Assembly: GCA_020543525.1 (NCBI GenBank)
Contig: JAHYIO010000004.1
Coordinates: 2,418,001-2,482,000 of the forward strand
Reading direction: 5' to 3'
DNA: 64,000 bases
Source: Coriolopsis trogii
Taxonomy: Eukaryota > Basidiomycota > Agaricomycetes > Polyporales > Polyporaceae
Position 1 is the stretch's first letter. Each line of letters begins with the position of its first letter. Shown in pieces: positions 12,307-24,356 of the stretch. Under the pieces are notes generated by a model. The model had not been told where the DNA came from. It made no database searches and worked only from the letters and a program-made list of their open reading frames with translations. Both the position numbers and the translations under genes were made by a program.

Positions 12307-13087
12307 ATGACATTCACATACGAGCGCATCGACAAGGACAACGTCATGTTACTCGTCGTCGACCACCAGGAAGGCCTGTATCAGCTCGTGCGCGACCAGA
12401 CCCCGGTCAACGTCAAGAGCAGCATCCTCGCACACGCAGCCCTAGGCAAAATCTTCAACCTCCCCACTGTCCTCACTACGAGCACGGAGACAGGTCCCAA
12501 CGGCCCTCTCCCAGCCGAGGTCATCGCGATGCACCCTGATGCGCCGCTCATCAAGCGGCAGGGAGAGGTCAACGCATGGGACAACGCCGACTTCCGCAGC
12601 GCCGTAGAGGCCACCGGAAAGAAGCAGGTCATCCTCGCAGGCATCACCACCGATGTACGTCCTCTCCTCTCCGGTCTGGGATGATGCCCGACTCACCTGT
12701 TCATCGCGTGTATGTCCCTCCAACAGGTGTGCACTGCGTTCCTCGCCCTCTCCCTTGTCGAGGCTGGGTACACCGTCTTCGCAAACAGCGACGCGTCGGG
12801 CACGTTCGACGCCAAGACGGCGAGCGAGGCTAATGATAGGATGCGCGCGGCAGGCGTGCAGGTCCTCTCGATGTTTGCTGTCTCGCTTGAGCTCATGCGC
12901 GACTGGCGCAGCACGCCCGGTGCTAAAGAGATGATGCCCTTCTTCGACACGTAAGTCCAGTGAATGGTTCTGGCAAACCACGGCGACTCACTTTTGCGCG
13001 GTTGCGTGAAGGTATCTCCCGGAATATGGGATGCTTGCGCGGGCCCATGATGCAGCTCTCGAAAACGGAACCCCGTCTGGGCTCTAG
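12307..13087 (+). CDS. Isochorismatase/YcaC-like cysteine hydrolase, copy 2
   Basis: Paralogue of the gene at 9745. Exons 12307-12654, 12727-12950 and 13012-13087 give 648 nt and 215 residues. Catalytic residues are kept: Asp19 in LLVVDHQEG, a candidate lysine in IKRQGEVNAW, and nucleophile Cys118 in GITTDVCTAFLALS. The shared block FANSDASGTFD is unchanged. Intron positions and phases equal those of copy 1, and the 76-nt last exon has the same length, so the two arose by tandem duplication. The C-terminus differs (ENGTPSGL). Nothing suggests loss of function. The local partner or substrate cannot be inferred from the neighbours, apart from a carbonic anhydrase downstream on the same strand. 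Confidence 0.9.
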
Positions 13088-14267
13088 ATCAGATGGAGTA
13101 TGGAAGAGTTGTGGAAGTCTTGCTGCACGCCATGTTCATAGAGATGTGAAGCTCATATAGTAGGATTGGATGACCGTCGAGAAGGAGGCTCAGGAGAGTT
13201 GTGCAACGACTTATCGCCTTGGCGTGGGTCTACTTTGGCGCCCAAGGTTCAACAATGAGTTGATCTTCGCAGATCGGTTCGTCTCGTCTCGGAGTCCAGG
13301 ACTCAACGCAACTCAACTTGTCCTATCATCGTCATGTGCATTGTCGCCGTAATACTCAGTCAACTTGCCACCACCAAACCTCTGCACGGCCAACATGCAG
13401 CGGTAAACTGCTATCTTGCCAGCCGCGCATTCTTCGATGCGAACTCGCCATCCGGTCTCCTCTCGCGGTAGTATGGCCACACTATGGATTCTCAGGAGTC
13501 AAGTGAAAGAGTCGGAGAAACACACACTCCTTGGCACGCCTGCAAATTTTGAAGTCCCTCACAGAACCATGGTGGACAAGAGCGACAAGTTGATTCATGG
13601 TCACAGGCGTCGACGACTCCGAGTCGGAGGCCGCCCCTGGATTCCCCTTCAGCGATCCGTCATCCCCCGTGCTACTCACGAAATACCAAGTTACTTTCTT
13701 CTAGGGGCCACATTCTCGAACTTCACAAAGGTTTTGCCCCAATGCGCGGATCAGAGACAACGTTGTGAGTGTCCTTGAGTCGCGTCTATTCAGAGTTCTC
13801 ATGAGGCGCTGATCCACTTTCCATGCCTCTCTAGACAGCTTCCAAGCATCTGCAGCCGTCTGCAAGGGTAGGTAGGTTCGTCACAAGGTCCCCCATGTCC
13901 ATCGACGTGCTGATTGCAGCAATCTGATGGCCACCCTTCGTGTCCGTAGGTGCCGAGGTCCAGCTCGTGGGTACCTGGTCTGTGACATTGGTACTTGGAG
14001 TTCTCAAACAGGGTTCTAGGGTGTTCACGGGTTAGTTCCGAGGCCGCCTTCTTCGACGATAAACTTCCCCTCAGGAGGAGATTGTCGCTCTCTTGATCAG
14101 GTGTGTTACTAACGGAGGCGCAGGTGCTCGCGCCAGCATCTTGAAGGATTACAGTCATGGGCCTGACCTGACAGTACTAAAGCAGCACTCTGGATAGAGA
14201 GCACGTCACCATTCTCCCTGATTTACCCATTTCCTCTCATTGCCTACGGTTCAAGAGAGCGAGCACT
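13088..14267. other. Intergenic, no gene recognised
   Basis: Between the second hydrolase and the carbonic anhydrase. Only short frames without motifs; presumably 3' flank and promoter. Confidence 0.5.
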
Positions 14268-15050
14268 ATGCCTCAGGATTACGTTCTCTCTCGTCTATTC
14301 GACAATAATGTACAGTGGGCTGAAGACATGGTGAAGAAGGATCCCGATTTCTTCGTCAACAGTGCTCTTGTGCAGAAACCCAAGGTGAGCTGTTGTCGTG
14401 TACTATCAGATCTCAGGAGTGTCCTTATATTTGAACAGGTCGTTTGGATTGGGTGTGCTGACTCCCGAGTCCCCGAGTCCGTTATCACAGCGTCCCTGCC
14501 GGGCGAAATCTTTGTTCAACGGAACATCGCCAAGTAAGTAACTCCCTGGATTGATCATCCCCATTTGCTCAAATTGGTTTGTATCAGCCAGCTGCCCCTA
14601 GACGATAACAACGCACTCTCCGTACTCACCTATGGCGTCGAGCTAAAGACGGAGCTACCCGATGACCATGCGCGTACTGCCTACGACGATCGCGCGCTCG
14701 GAGCCTCACACGTTGTCATCGTCGGGCACACGAACTGCGGGGGAGTGGCCGCCGCTCAAAAGGCGGTGGAAGATCCGGATTCGCTGACAGATCTCGCGCC
14801 TGAGCTACGCAGCTGGCTCGGCCCCCTCGTGGAGCTCGCGCACAAGTTCCCGTGCAACAATGACCTGACCGCGCTCATTGAAGAGAATGTGCGCCAGCAG
14901 GTGCGGAACGCGGTGAGATCGGACGCGGTTCAGGCAGCATGGGCAGCAGGGCATCTGGTGGAAGTGCACGGGTGGGTGTACGAACTGGAGACGGGTCTGC
15001 TGCGCGACTTGCGTTGCTCAGTGGGCAAGGGCGGACCGCTCTCTCAATGA
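14268..15050 (+). CDS. Beta-class carbonic anhydrase
   Basis: Zinc enzyme interconverting CO2 and bicarbonate. In fungi it supplies bicarbonate to carboxylases and takes part in CO2 sensing. Exons 14268-14384, 14439-14533 and 14588-15050 give 675 nt and 224 residues. Zinc-site residues: Cys45 and Asp47 with Arg49 in VWIGCADSRVPE, then His118 and Cys121 in VGHTNCGGV. FVQRNIANQL and SVLTYGVE are also typical of the family. There is no obvious targeting signal, so a cytosolic location is likely. Odd: about 18 extra residues (90-107, between SVLTYGVE and LGASHVV) interrupt a segment that is normally continuous. No GT-AG intron can remove them, so they look like a real in-frame insertion. The stop lies only 128 bp from the convergent WD40 gene's stop. 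Confidence 0.93.
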
Positions 15051-15177
15051 GAGAGTCGGACGGTGACGGCGATGGAAATTAAGTACGGAGTAATGCAATG
15101 TATGAATTCGATTGGTATAAGCCTGATACGATTAAAGTGACATCACGCGTACATGATACAGTAAAGTGTTGCAATGT

Positions 15178-17909
15178 TCAATGTGGTAAGGACCGAATGC
15201 GAACAGTCCCGTCATGCGAGCCCGAGACGAGTGTCTTGTCGTCCGGAGAGAACAACACGCTCGTCACATTGTCGCTATGCTCGTTGAAAGTCGCGATGAC
15301 CGACCCGTCCGCAGCGTCCCACAGCCGCACCGTGTTGTCCGCCGATGCAGCCGCGATGTACTTCCCGTTGGGCGAGAACGCGACGGCATTGATCATTTTG
15401 TTGTGCTGCTCAAGGGAGAGCAGCCGTGCCCCCGTAAACGAGTCGCAGACTATCACTTTCGAGTCGCTCGAGCCCGACGCGACTCTCTTCCCGTCCGGGG
15501 AGAAGGCCGCGGTCCATACCGGTCCGATATGTTCGTGCAGGATGACAAGCGCATCGCCTGCCTCTGCGTTCCAGACGCGGCTGCTGCCATCGTCGGATGC
15601 AGTGACAATGCGCCTCCCGTCTGGAGAGAAGGCGGCGGAGCAGACCATGCCCTCATGTCCCTCCAGTACCGAGATGGGTTCACCGGCGTCGAGGGAGGCT
15701 ACTTCCCAAACGTAGCACTCGCACTCTGTCCCGCCCGTGGCCATGAGCCGTCCGTCGGGGGAGAAAACGATGAAGGTGACGACGGCGAGGTGCTTCGCAA
15801 TCACCTGCACGGTCTCGTACGTCGCAGTGTCGAGCACGTGCAGCGCGCCGTCGTACAAGCCCGCGATAAACCGCGCCCCGTCCGGAGTGAACGCGGCCGA
15901 GTAGACGGCTGCTCCGGGTGTGAGCCGCCGGATCTCTTGGCCGTTGCGCACCTGCCAAAGAATGATATCTCCGTCGCTGGACCCAGAGGCAAGTACCTGG
16001 GAGTCGGGAGAGAATGCTAACGCTGACACGGTGTCCATATGAGCCGTCAGCTTATAGAGCGCGGTGTTCGCATGTGTGTCCCAGATTATGAGAGTTGTAT
16101 CTTCGGATCCGCTCGCGACGCGTGTGCCGTCGGGGGAGTAGGCAATGCTCGTCACAGAGCCGTCATGGGCACTTGTCGGGGCTCCAATGGCGGCATGCTT
16201 CCGAAGTGGCTTCTCCTCGTCATTCTCTGTGTCGTCGGGCAAAAGAGGGTCGTCTTGCTGTCCTATGAGAAGATATGCTGTCAGCGCAAGGTCATTTCTG
16301 CACAAAAACAAGAGGAGACTACCAAGTTCTGGTGGCGTCGAGCCCATTCCAAGCATATCCTGGGAACTTTCCTCGTCCCCTATATCTGTGATTCGTCGAG
16401 CGGCGCTGAACTCGATTGGGACGGACACAGTTCCCACTAAGTGACGAAGGAGGCAGTCAGCGCAGATCAATATTATCTCATGAGTGGATGGATACGTACC
16501 ACCGTTCTCGTCCAAGTCAATGGTCGGCTGCAGCTGTGCTAGAGCATTGGCAGCGTCATCGGGGAAGTCTTGATCCTGTCACCTCTTGTTAGGACTACTC
16601 TGAGCAACTCCTAGTTCGTCTACCTCGCACACACCTTGAACAAAGCGTAAATATCACGATCAGAAGCGATCGCCACTGAGGCCTCGGAATTCTGGTGCGC
16701 AAATTGAGCGGCTCAGACTACACACCGACTATAGGCGATACTCACTTGCAGAATATAGTCAAGTAGGTCATTGACCGGATCAAACGTCTGAGAAGAATCG
16801 TCAGATGAGTCCGATACTGGAAAGATTCAGAACGCACCTTCTCCCTGCCCGGGACCTCTTCGAAGCTATCTTCAGACATTGAGTCCTCATCGACTACGAC
16901 CATGGGTTCTGCTTCCGCTTCCTCCGGTCCAGGCGGTGGGAGCTCATCGGGACCCGCAGCGGCCTTCATGGGTCTGTATGACCACAGACGTCGCTTCATC
17001 TTGTAGTAGTGCATGAATATGCACTGATCCGCCGGCTCTTCCTCAGCGCCGGACTCTGGGTCTCCAGACGGCTGCGTTATCGCGCTTGCAGAAGATGACA
17101 GAGGACGTCTACTAGGACCGACGCGATAGTAGCTCTGTGGGATCATCTCGTTCGAGATGCTTACAGACAAATTGAGGCTCCCGACGGAGCTGAGGTCGGC
17201 AGTGAGGGAGCCCTGCTTCTTCTTGTACTGTCCCGTAAATGCGGCTACGGCCCACTTGTTGGTCATTGTCGTTCCGGAGACGAAAAGGATGTCTTCGTCT
17301 TTGAGGTCGAGTCCCCACTTTGCTGAGAAGTCGACCCAGCTATTGAAGTTCTTGCTCATGTAGGTTACAATGTGACGTTTCGACTCGATGTCTCTCGAGT
17401 ATCCGGTAGGAGAGAATATGAGGACGGCTCCCGCGTCGGCGCTACATTTGAAGCTAAAACTCGCTCCGGCGGTCGCAACTGGCACAGGTCTGCATGCCAA
17501 TCGAACAGCGTCAAATGGAGGCATGAAATAATTGATTGAGCGACGGGGTGACTTACCCAGTTGACGCCGATGCCCCTCCTGAGACGTCAACAAGATTGAT
17601 GGTCCGACTCCAAAGAGGGGGCTTCGTGATTCTTTCGTGAGGACCGGATATGATGAGATTAGGGGGATTGAACTGATCAAAGCCGTCGGGCACCCCATAT
17701 CGTACGGGTTGTTCCCTCTCGCTCTTCATCGCGTTGAATAACTGCATGAATCCGCCGAGTTTAACCCATCCAACGTCGCCGATACGAACCTGACTTGCAG
17801 ATGGGTCAGGATCTGGCATCCATAAGGGGTACCCGTGGCCGTGATGAAACATCTGTGATGCATATATCCCCCACGCGTGGAGTCCGTCGCGGTAGCTTGC
17901 GTTCGTCAT
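15178..17909 (-). CDS. N-module/WD40 propeller protein, family copy 1
   Basis: Unnamed fungal N-terminal module followed by an eight-repeat WD40 propeller; function unknown. Exons 17909-17557, 17489-16838, 16787-16746 (42 nt), 16691-16635 (57 nt), 16575-16500 (76 nt), 16436-16323 and 16262-15178 sum to 2379 nt, 792 residues. N-module landmarks: GHGYPLWMPDP, IGDVGWV, DIESKRHIVTYM, WGLDLKDEDILFVSGT, MHYYKMKRRLW and KAAAGPDELPPPGPEE; then DPVNDLLDYILQ and SEASVAIASDRDIYALF on the two small exons. The propeller runs from about residue 465 with repeats such as VYSAAFTPDGARFIAG and VWTAAFSPDGKRVASG. No kinase, NACHT or enzyme motif is visible. It diverges from the WD40-only gene at 19017 and shares its exon plan with the gene at 59965. 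Recruitment or sensing via the propeller is inference. Confidence 0.88.
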
Positions 17910-19016
17910 GGGAGAGGATGGTACAGAAGGAAGGTCGGTCTATGTTATGGAGGGCCAACTCAGTGATGGTCAGCGCTGCACTGGAAGACTTCTGGGGAGA
18001 ACGCAGATGCACGCAATGATAACGGCAACTCACAGGCATCGCCTCCATCCACGAGGCACATACATCCGAGCGCTCGCCGAGCTTGGTGGCCGGCTGGTCA
18101 CAGATCTCAATAGTGTCTACAATGGCGGACATGTCAATGTTGGGGACCGATTACTGCTATTGCGAGATACCGCTATTGCGAGGTTTGTATCCGATGAGCT
18201 TAACGGTTCTTTCATGCAGGCCCTTTTTATATATATCTGCCCGCGACACGGTGCGTCTGTGTGCGTGAGCTTGTGCTCGTTGACACGGTGTTCGTTTGAC
18301 CAACTTACCTTGAATGATGAGCACAATTGCATCTTCACATCACCGCCCAGTTGTTGTGCCTGCAAAATGACCAAATATGCAGATGTTCATTCTTATCGAG
18401 TTCATATTAGTAGTCAAGGTGAAGATGAAGGACTCGGACCGCACCAGGTATTTTGTTGACACGATAGGACTGAGGCATCCCTGAAGAAATACGGTATACG
18501 TAGGAGCCATTAGACAATGTTTTAACGTCTCTGTCGAATTCGAGCTGAGAGACTGGTCATGACGAGGGGGACCATATCCTCCGAGCTGAAGCGCTGACGG
18601 CCCGAATGCTTACTAATCATCTACAGCCGCTGGCATGACCCTCGCGACATGCTGAAACCGACCCTCGACCATTTATGCATCACTGAAATCTGAGGCTGCA
18701 TTCGAGTTGAACAAGAAATTGTGGCGCGCTGGCGCGTTGTGGGTATTGTTTCAAACAACAAGCGCTGTATGAACCGCGACTCAAATACGCTTGCTTGGAG
18801 TCTCAGCCAGATCCTGCGTCCTCACCGGCTGCTATACTCTCTTGCAAGAAGACTCCGAGTCGGAGCAAGTTGGTGTCATACGTCGCGTTAAACGAAACAT
18901 CGGAGAACTGATAATGGTTGACTCCACCCGGGTGACAGCTTACAGTCTAACAGCAGACGTCTCGTCAACAGCTTCCACACTGGCACGTTGTGCAGACTCT
19001 CACAGATTTTGCTACA
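17910..19016. other. Shared upstream region of two divergent WD40 genes
   Basis: About 1.1 kb between divergently transcribed WD40 family members. No gene recognised. It should hold both promoters; a TATATATA stretch lies at about 18,228-18,236. Confidence 0.5.
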
Positions 19017-20498
19017 ATGTCAACATCTGATGATAACCGGCTAGAGTTGGTGAGTGACTCTACTCAGAGTGTCCGACCGAATTGTAATCTGGTCAGCGTT
19101 CAGAACATCGGTGTTCCTACGGACTCCATGTCAGTGCCACGAGAGTCGTCTAGCATGGATGATAAAACGCGTCAAGGTGAAACTCATTGGTAAGTCAACT
19201 CAATCTCATCTGGTACTAGCTGACTTTGCTGAATCAATGATCAAGTATGTCTGAGCAGGATCTCTTGGAAAGCAAGTTAGACGATGTATCAAACATACCG
19301 AGAGGTACAAAATCGTTCCTTATATGCGCCCCCATTTGCCTGAATGACCCGTGCAGTGGACACATTGCAATCTACGGCAAGAGGAGAAGACATCAGGAGC
19401 AGCCAACCTGTAGCACATGAAACAGACGCAGGTGACGAACAGCAGTTGACCGCAGAAGAAGAGCGCTCGGAGGCGGCCCATCAGCCGATCATCTGGGAGC
19501 CAGCTGCTAACGGCCACACTGGGTCTGTGACGGCCTTTGAGGTCTCGCCCGACAGCCGGTGGGTGGCGAGCGGGTCGGACGACACGACGGTCATCCTCTG
19601 GGACAGGGATCAGCAGACGGTGGTCCGCAAGTGGGAGTCGCACGGGGACACGGTCTGGGACCTCGCGTTCTCGCCCGACAGCCGGCGGCTCGCCTCGGCT
19701 GGGGAGGACAAACGGATCGTGGTGTGGGACGTCGAGGAGGGTGACGAGCTCGCAGTGCTCGAGGGACACACGGACACGATTCACAGCATCGTGTGGGCGC
19801 CGGTGGGGAAGAGGCTCGCGTCGGGCTCGGACGACACGACGGCGCGCGTGTGGAGCATGGAGACGTACGAGGCCGAGTACACGCTCGAGGGCCACCACGC
19901 GATGGTCACCTTTGTTGTCTTCTCGCCCGATGGGAGGTACCTCGCGACGGGCGGCACGGACTACACGTGCCGGCTGTGGAACGTCGAGGACGGGACGATG
20001 CTGCACGCACTCAGGAGCCACAGGGGCATAATGTGGACCGCTGCGTTTGACCCGGAGTGCAGGCGTGTGGCGACGGCGTCGGACGACGGGACGGTGTGGA
20101 TCTGGCGTGTGGAGAACGGGGAGGAGCTGTTGATCCTGCACGAGCACCACGGGCCGGTGTGGTCCGTGGCGTTCTCGTCGGACGGGAAGCAGCTGCTGTC
20201 CGGGTCGAGCGACTCGACGGCGTTTGTGTGCGACTCGTACAGCGGGGAGCGGCTGCTGGCAATACGGGGGCACGACAGCATGGTGAATGCGGCGATGTTC
20301 TCGCCCGATGGGAAGTACATCGCGACGGCGTGGTCGGACAATACCGTACGGCTGTGGAAGAGGAGCAACGGGGAGGCGGTGAGGACGTTCAACGAGCACA
20401 ACGATAATGTGGCGCACGCGCTGTTCTCGCCTGATGGTTTGACGTTGGCGTCTGGATCGGACGATGGGATTGTGCGGATTCGTGCACTGAGTAAATAG
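19017..20498 (+). CDS. WD40-only propeller protein related to the N-module/WD40 family
   Basis: Eight WD40 repeats closely matching those of the genes at 15178 and 59965, but without their N-terminal module. Exons 19017-19189, 19246-19304 and 19357-20498 sum to 1374 nt, 457 residues. Residues 1-135 are polar and acidic (for example EEERSEAAHQ) with no motif I know. The propeller spans about 137-455, with repeats such as TVWDLAFSPDSRRLASA, MVTFVVFSPDGRYLATGG and PVWSVAFSSDGKQLLSG. The last repeat (FNEHNDNVAHALFSPDGL) has a counterpart in the other copies. The first two exons are my best splice reading and less sure than exon 3, which is one open frame. Exon 3 has a strong codon bias and a long open frame on its complement, a shadow. 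Confidence 0.85.
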
Positions 20499-21412
20499 AT
20501 ACTTGTCGAGACTACGACGATGGGCGGAGGCGATGTTGCCAATGCGAATACGTGGCTGGTACTCTTCAATGTATCATATTCGAAAGGTCAACATATATTC
20601 ACAGCGGTTGCCTTGAATTATATCAACTGATGTGTCAGACTCACAACGGTAGAGACTCGACAGCGAGGATATATTCTGGGCGAGTTCGTTGTTTGAGAAG
20701 TCCTCGTGACTGCATTGCGCCCAACCGAGTGTGGCTTCAAGTTGGTGCTCGCCGACTCGTACTTGCTTTGTTGTGCCTTGACTGTCCGCAATGTTACTAC
20801 GCATTACATCATTCTCAAGATAACAAAAGAGTGCTTGCTATACCAGAACGTCAATGAAAATCATGATGCAGAGGCAATGAGACATAGAGTGCATAACTCA
20901 TTGATGAGACTGCCTGGGCGCAGGATAGAACCTGATAGAACGCGCTACTGAGATACACAAGGCCTGTTTTGTCATCATGGAATGCTGAGAGAAAGACGGC
21001 TTGATAGAAAAGCTCATATGTGTACTATGAGGGAGGAGTCATGAAGAAGTGTCATAGAGTCAATGCGAGCTCGAGCCTGTTCTGATCATCGCACGAGGGC
21101 AACGTCGGCATTTAGCGAAGGCGCTCGGCGCACGGAGCCGACGCATGCGCTCCGCCCGCTGGAGGGGCGGTCGACGAGCTCGGAATCCTGCCTACACATC
21201 ATACTCGTCATCCTGATCTCTTGCATCTCAGCCTTCTCGGATGGCCATACATCATACCTCTGGATACCTCGGGAGTTATACGGCAGGGTGGGTGCGGAAG
21301 GCAAGAGACCAACCATGGTATGTCTCGAATCATGTCATTTTCTTCTATGTTCCTGTTTGTGCAAACTTGGTTTCCTGGTCCTCCCTTTCGTCATGATGTG
21401 TTGGTTAGCCTG

Positions 21413-21640
21413 CCATGGGGCGGCAGTCGCAGTCCGATGGGGCATGGGCCTCAGAGGCTGGCGGCAGTCTGACGAACGCGTAGAGTGCACCGCTGGGGTG
21501 ATTTTCCGAGTCAAGTGCGTTAGTTTTGAGGGGAGCGATTGCGTGAAGCGCTTCACTTCATGCATGCAGACGAGTACACCATGGGGTGGCGGTCGAAGTC
21601 CGACGAGGCATGGGCTTCGGAGGCTGTCGACGACTTGTCC
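21413..21640 (+). repeat. Diverged direct repeat of about 58 bp, two copies
   Basis: Copies at about 21,413-21,470 and 21,580-21,637 share the pattern CCATGGGG-GGCGGTCG-AGTCCGA-GGGGCATGGGC-TC-GAGGCTG with substitutions. Read in one frame the copies keep SDGAWASEA and SDEAWASEA, so they could be remnants of a duplicated coding segment. Confidence 0.6.
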
Positions 21641-21780
21641 AGCATGCGTGGATGGGTGACTTCGCTGAATGCAAGGGTTCGTCCGGGATCAATATACACC
21701 TCCAGAGGAGACCTTGCGAGACTGTGGGCTCATGGCTTCTTCTCCATCGCTGCTTGTATCCTACAGTAGTCACGTCGCAC

Positions 21781-21904
21781 GGAGCTGCTCGCTGGGTCGC
21801 ACCATGGCCCTATGAACGGCTTCCGCGACTGCACTACCGTCCTACGCCCAGATGTGCCATAGCAGTGCACTATCGCTTGCTGGGCCGCACCATGGCCCTA
21901 TGAG
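21781..21904 (+). repeat. Dispersed repeat fragment, also found inverted at about 49.85 kb
   Basis: 21,781-21,834 contains CTGCTCGCTGGGTCGCACCA followed by TGGCCCTATGA. A shorter copy lies at 21,875-21,904, and the reverse complement occurs at 49,848-49,900 with about ten differences over about 53 bp. Likely remnants of one unnamed mobile or duplicated sequence. Confidence 0.6.
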
Positions 21905-24356
21905 CTGATTCACATTGCACCATGCGGGCAGCGATAGCGAGGACCGGGTTGTGGCTGAAGTTTTCCTATTTCTCCATTTTGTTATATTCCTCCTCGACGA
22001 TTTGAATCCCCAATCTCGCATTCAGCTCTGACGTGTCGTGCGTTGCTCTGTACTGACCATCACGAGAGACAGAGATAGGGGGTCGTCCCCAGACTCCCTC
22101 GGCTGCTGTGGGCAAGGTCCAGAGGTATCCCCGCGCGCAACATCGACTCGCCGAAGGTGCATCTCATGTCACACATGTCTTCACCGGAGCTCGTGAATAT
22201 TCCTATGAAGGCTGCAGGCGACCGCTTCTTATCTGATCTCGCGCTCGAGACAGAAGACCAGTCCATCGATGTCGCTCTCGTGCCACCCCACCTATCGTGC
22301 CTACAAGCAGCCGTACGACCACAGGCTGAGTATCTACGTGAGCTCTGACTGTAATGTCCCGTCAAAGTCGAAGTGGTACGTCGTCATGATCGAAACGCAT
22401 CTTCCGCCCGTTAGTTTTAATCCCCATCCTTCCGCCAGTGTCGCGAACTCGCACTAACACAGACGGCCATCATGAAACTAGAGAGACACTCATCGTCGAG
22501 CTCCAACGTTGACGTTGACCATCTGGCTCCCATCCGATTTCGAGGTCATATCCACCGCACATCAGCCTGCAGGAAGGGCCCCTCCCCGCCGGCTGTACAA
22601 GTCACTCCGAGGTCCAGGTCTTGACGGTTGTGCCCATCGGAACAGCCCGGATGCCGCGAAGGATTCGCACACCTATGGCTATGGTGCGACTGCCGCACGA
22701 GTCCGGGACGAAGACGAGGTGCTCATCGGCGCCTCGGAGCTCGTCGCATTCCGTATGTAGGATGTTCGCCCTGGCGAGCGACATTCACGCCGTCATCGGG
22801 CATGCGCACCTTGCACATGCACTCGTCACCTGCCACATACCAGTCCACAGAGTCAACAGCATCTATTTCGCACTTTGGCCCTGTCTGCGACATGTGGCGT
22901 CGCCATAGTCTCACAGGCTCTCGCCGCCTTGGTGATTGTGTCAGGTTTTGTCTGTTGTCAGGATGGTGAGTTGACCTGGCACCGCTGTTTATGGACTTCG
23001 TGAGGCTCAGTTGTTGTCGCGCACCTCTGCTGACGCGCTCCGGTTCTGACTTCTAAGATGAGGAACCCCGGCTCCTGTGATGGTCCCTTGGCCCACGACT
23101 GCACTCTGTGCTATGATTTGGCGCAACTTGGAATGACTGCGGCCTGACCAACGGATCTGCGGCTGCAGACCTCTGGTGCTCGAGTATGCTATGCCCTTCC
23201 GATACGGTAAGCGCCCGTAAATCTCGCGGTCCGTTGGACGACGTGGTCTCGCTCCTGGACTCTGGGATAATACTAAAACCTGTAACAAGATTTGCTTATC
23301 CGCCAGGTGCCGATGTAGTTGTAGACATGCTCACGAGGGAGGCAAGAGGCCGACACTCCCTATCTTCTACGGCGCTCTGTGGACATGGCCTAGACGACTT
23401 TGGCCGCGGGAGATCAACATCAGCTCCGACGGACACCCAATATCCCCAACCTCACCTCTGCCAGTGTTATCACCTTAGGATAGCGTTATGTGCTACGCCA
23501 CGCCAGTCATTCCCTTAGCCTTGCGGCCGTAACAGCGACGGATGCCGCACCATGTCCGCTATCAGTGGAACCACCATGGACATACCAGAGTACAGGTACC
23601 ACCAGGACGTCAATGCCTCGGGAACTGTATGGCGACGAGCTAAGATCGCTGTGTGGAATGCGCTCGGCCGGCCGTTGATTTGAATGACGTCCATACTGCC
23701 CGACGACGTGCCGAGACCATTTCGCGATAATGTCTACGACGCAAGCGCACTCTCACTATCCGACTGAATCTGCGAGGACGCACACGTCACCTATGTCCGC
23801 GCCGGGTCCTCGCGATCACATGGTCCACCATCGAGACGTTCGAGCGGCAGGACCTCGAACGGGACCGTTCATACGGTGTCAAGGTCCTCGACCAGGGGTC
23901 CGTGCATTGCGCTAGAGACAAGACGCCGGGCCGCGGGTTGGAACCTCACGCAGCGTTGGTGCGACAAAGACTGCCTTTGGGATTTGCAAGCGTCCGTCCT
24001 CAGCTACCCCCGGTCGTATGTGTAACGTACCGGACAGGCCGAGCTGAACTGGTGGGACGATGGCTGAGGTCTTTTGTCTCGGGTCTATTGATGCGCTGAG
24101 GTCTTTTGTCCAGGATTGACCTAACGCGGTTTTGTTCATCCCTACTTGGTTGCTATCCCGGTACGTGGATGCAGCGCTCAACGCGAGAGCGTGGTCGACA
24201 GACCATCGTGTTGTATTCAAAATTCAATTATGGACGCGCATTTCTCGCTCGTTGTGCTGGAGGTTTACGCCGTCTTGTAGAATACCGCGTGTCATGTGGG
24301 TAGTCGGCGAAAATGCTCCTTCACCTGGTGCTCTACAATAATATCATGTCCTGCGA

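Larger units (their letters stand above)
20499..24356. other. 3.9 kb with no supported gene; contains small repeats
   Basis: No recognisable coding domain on either strand. It contains a 55-60 bp sequence repeated at about 21,413 and 21,580, and a motif at about 21,781-21,834 that recurs in inverted orientation at about 49,848-49,900. Fragmented open frames and lack of splice logic suggest relic DNA. Confidence 0.45.

Noticed and set aside
19320..20417. 365-codon minus-strand frame opposite the WD40-only gene
   Set aside because: Same antisense-shadow effect, with repeated RRVVRARR-like patterns mirroring the WD40 repeats.
22602..22914. Minus-strand frames near 22.7 kb that look gene-like (for example DWYVAGDECMCKVRMPDD)
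   Set aside because: No family recognised and no exon chain could be built; left as part of the unannotated 20.5-24.4 kb stretch.
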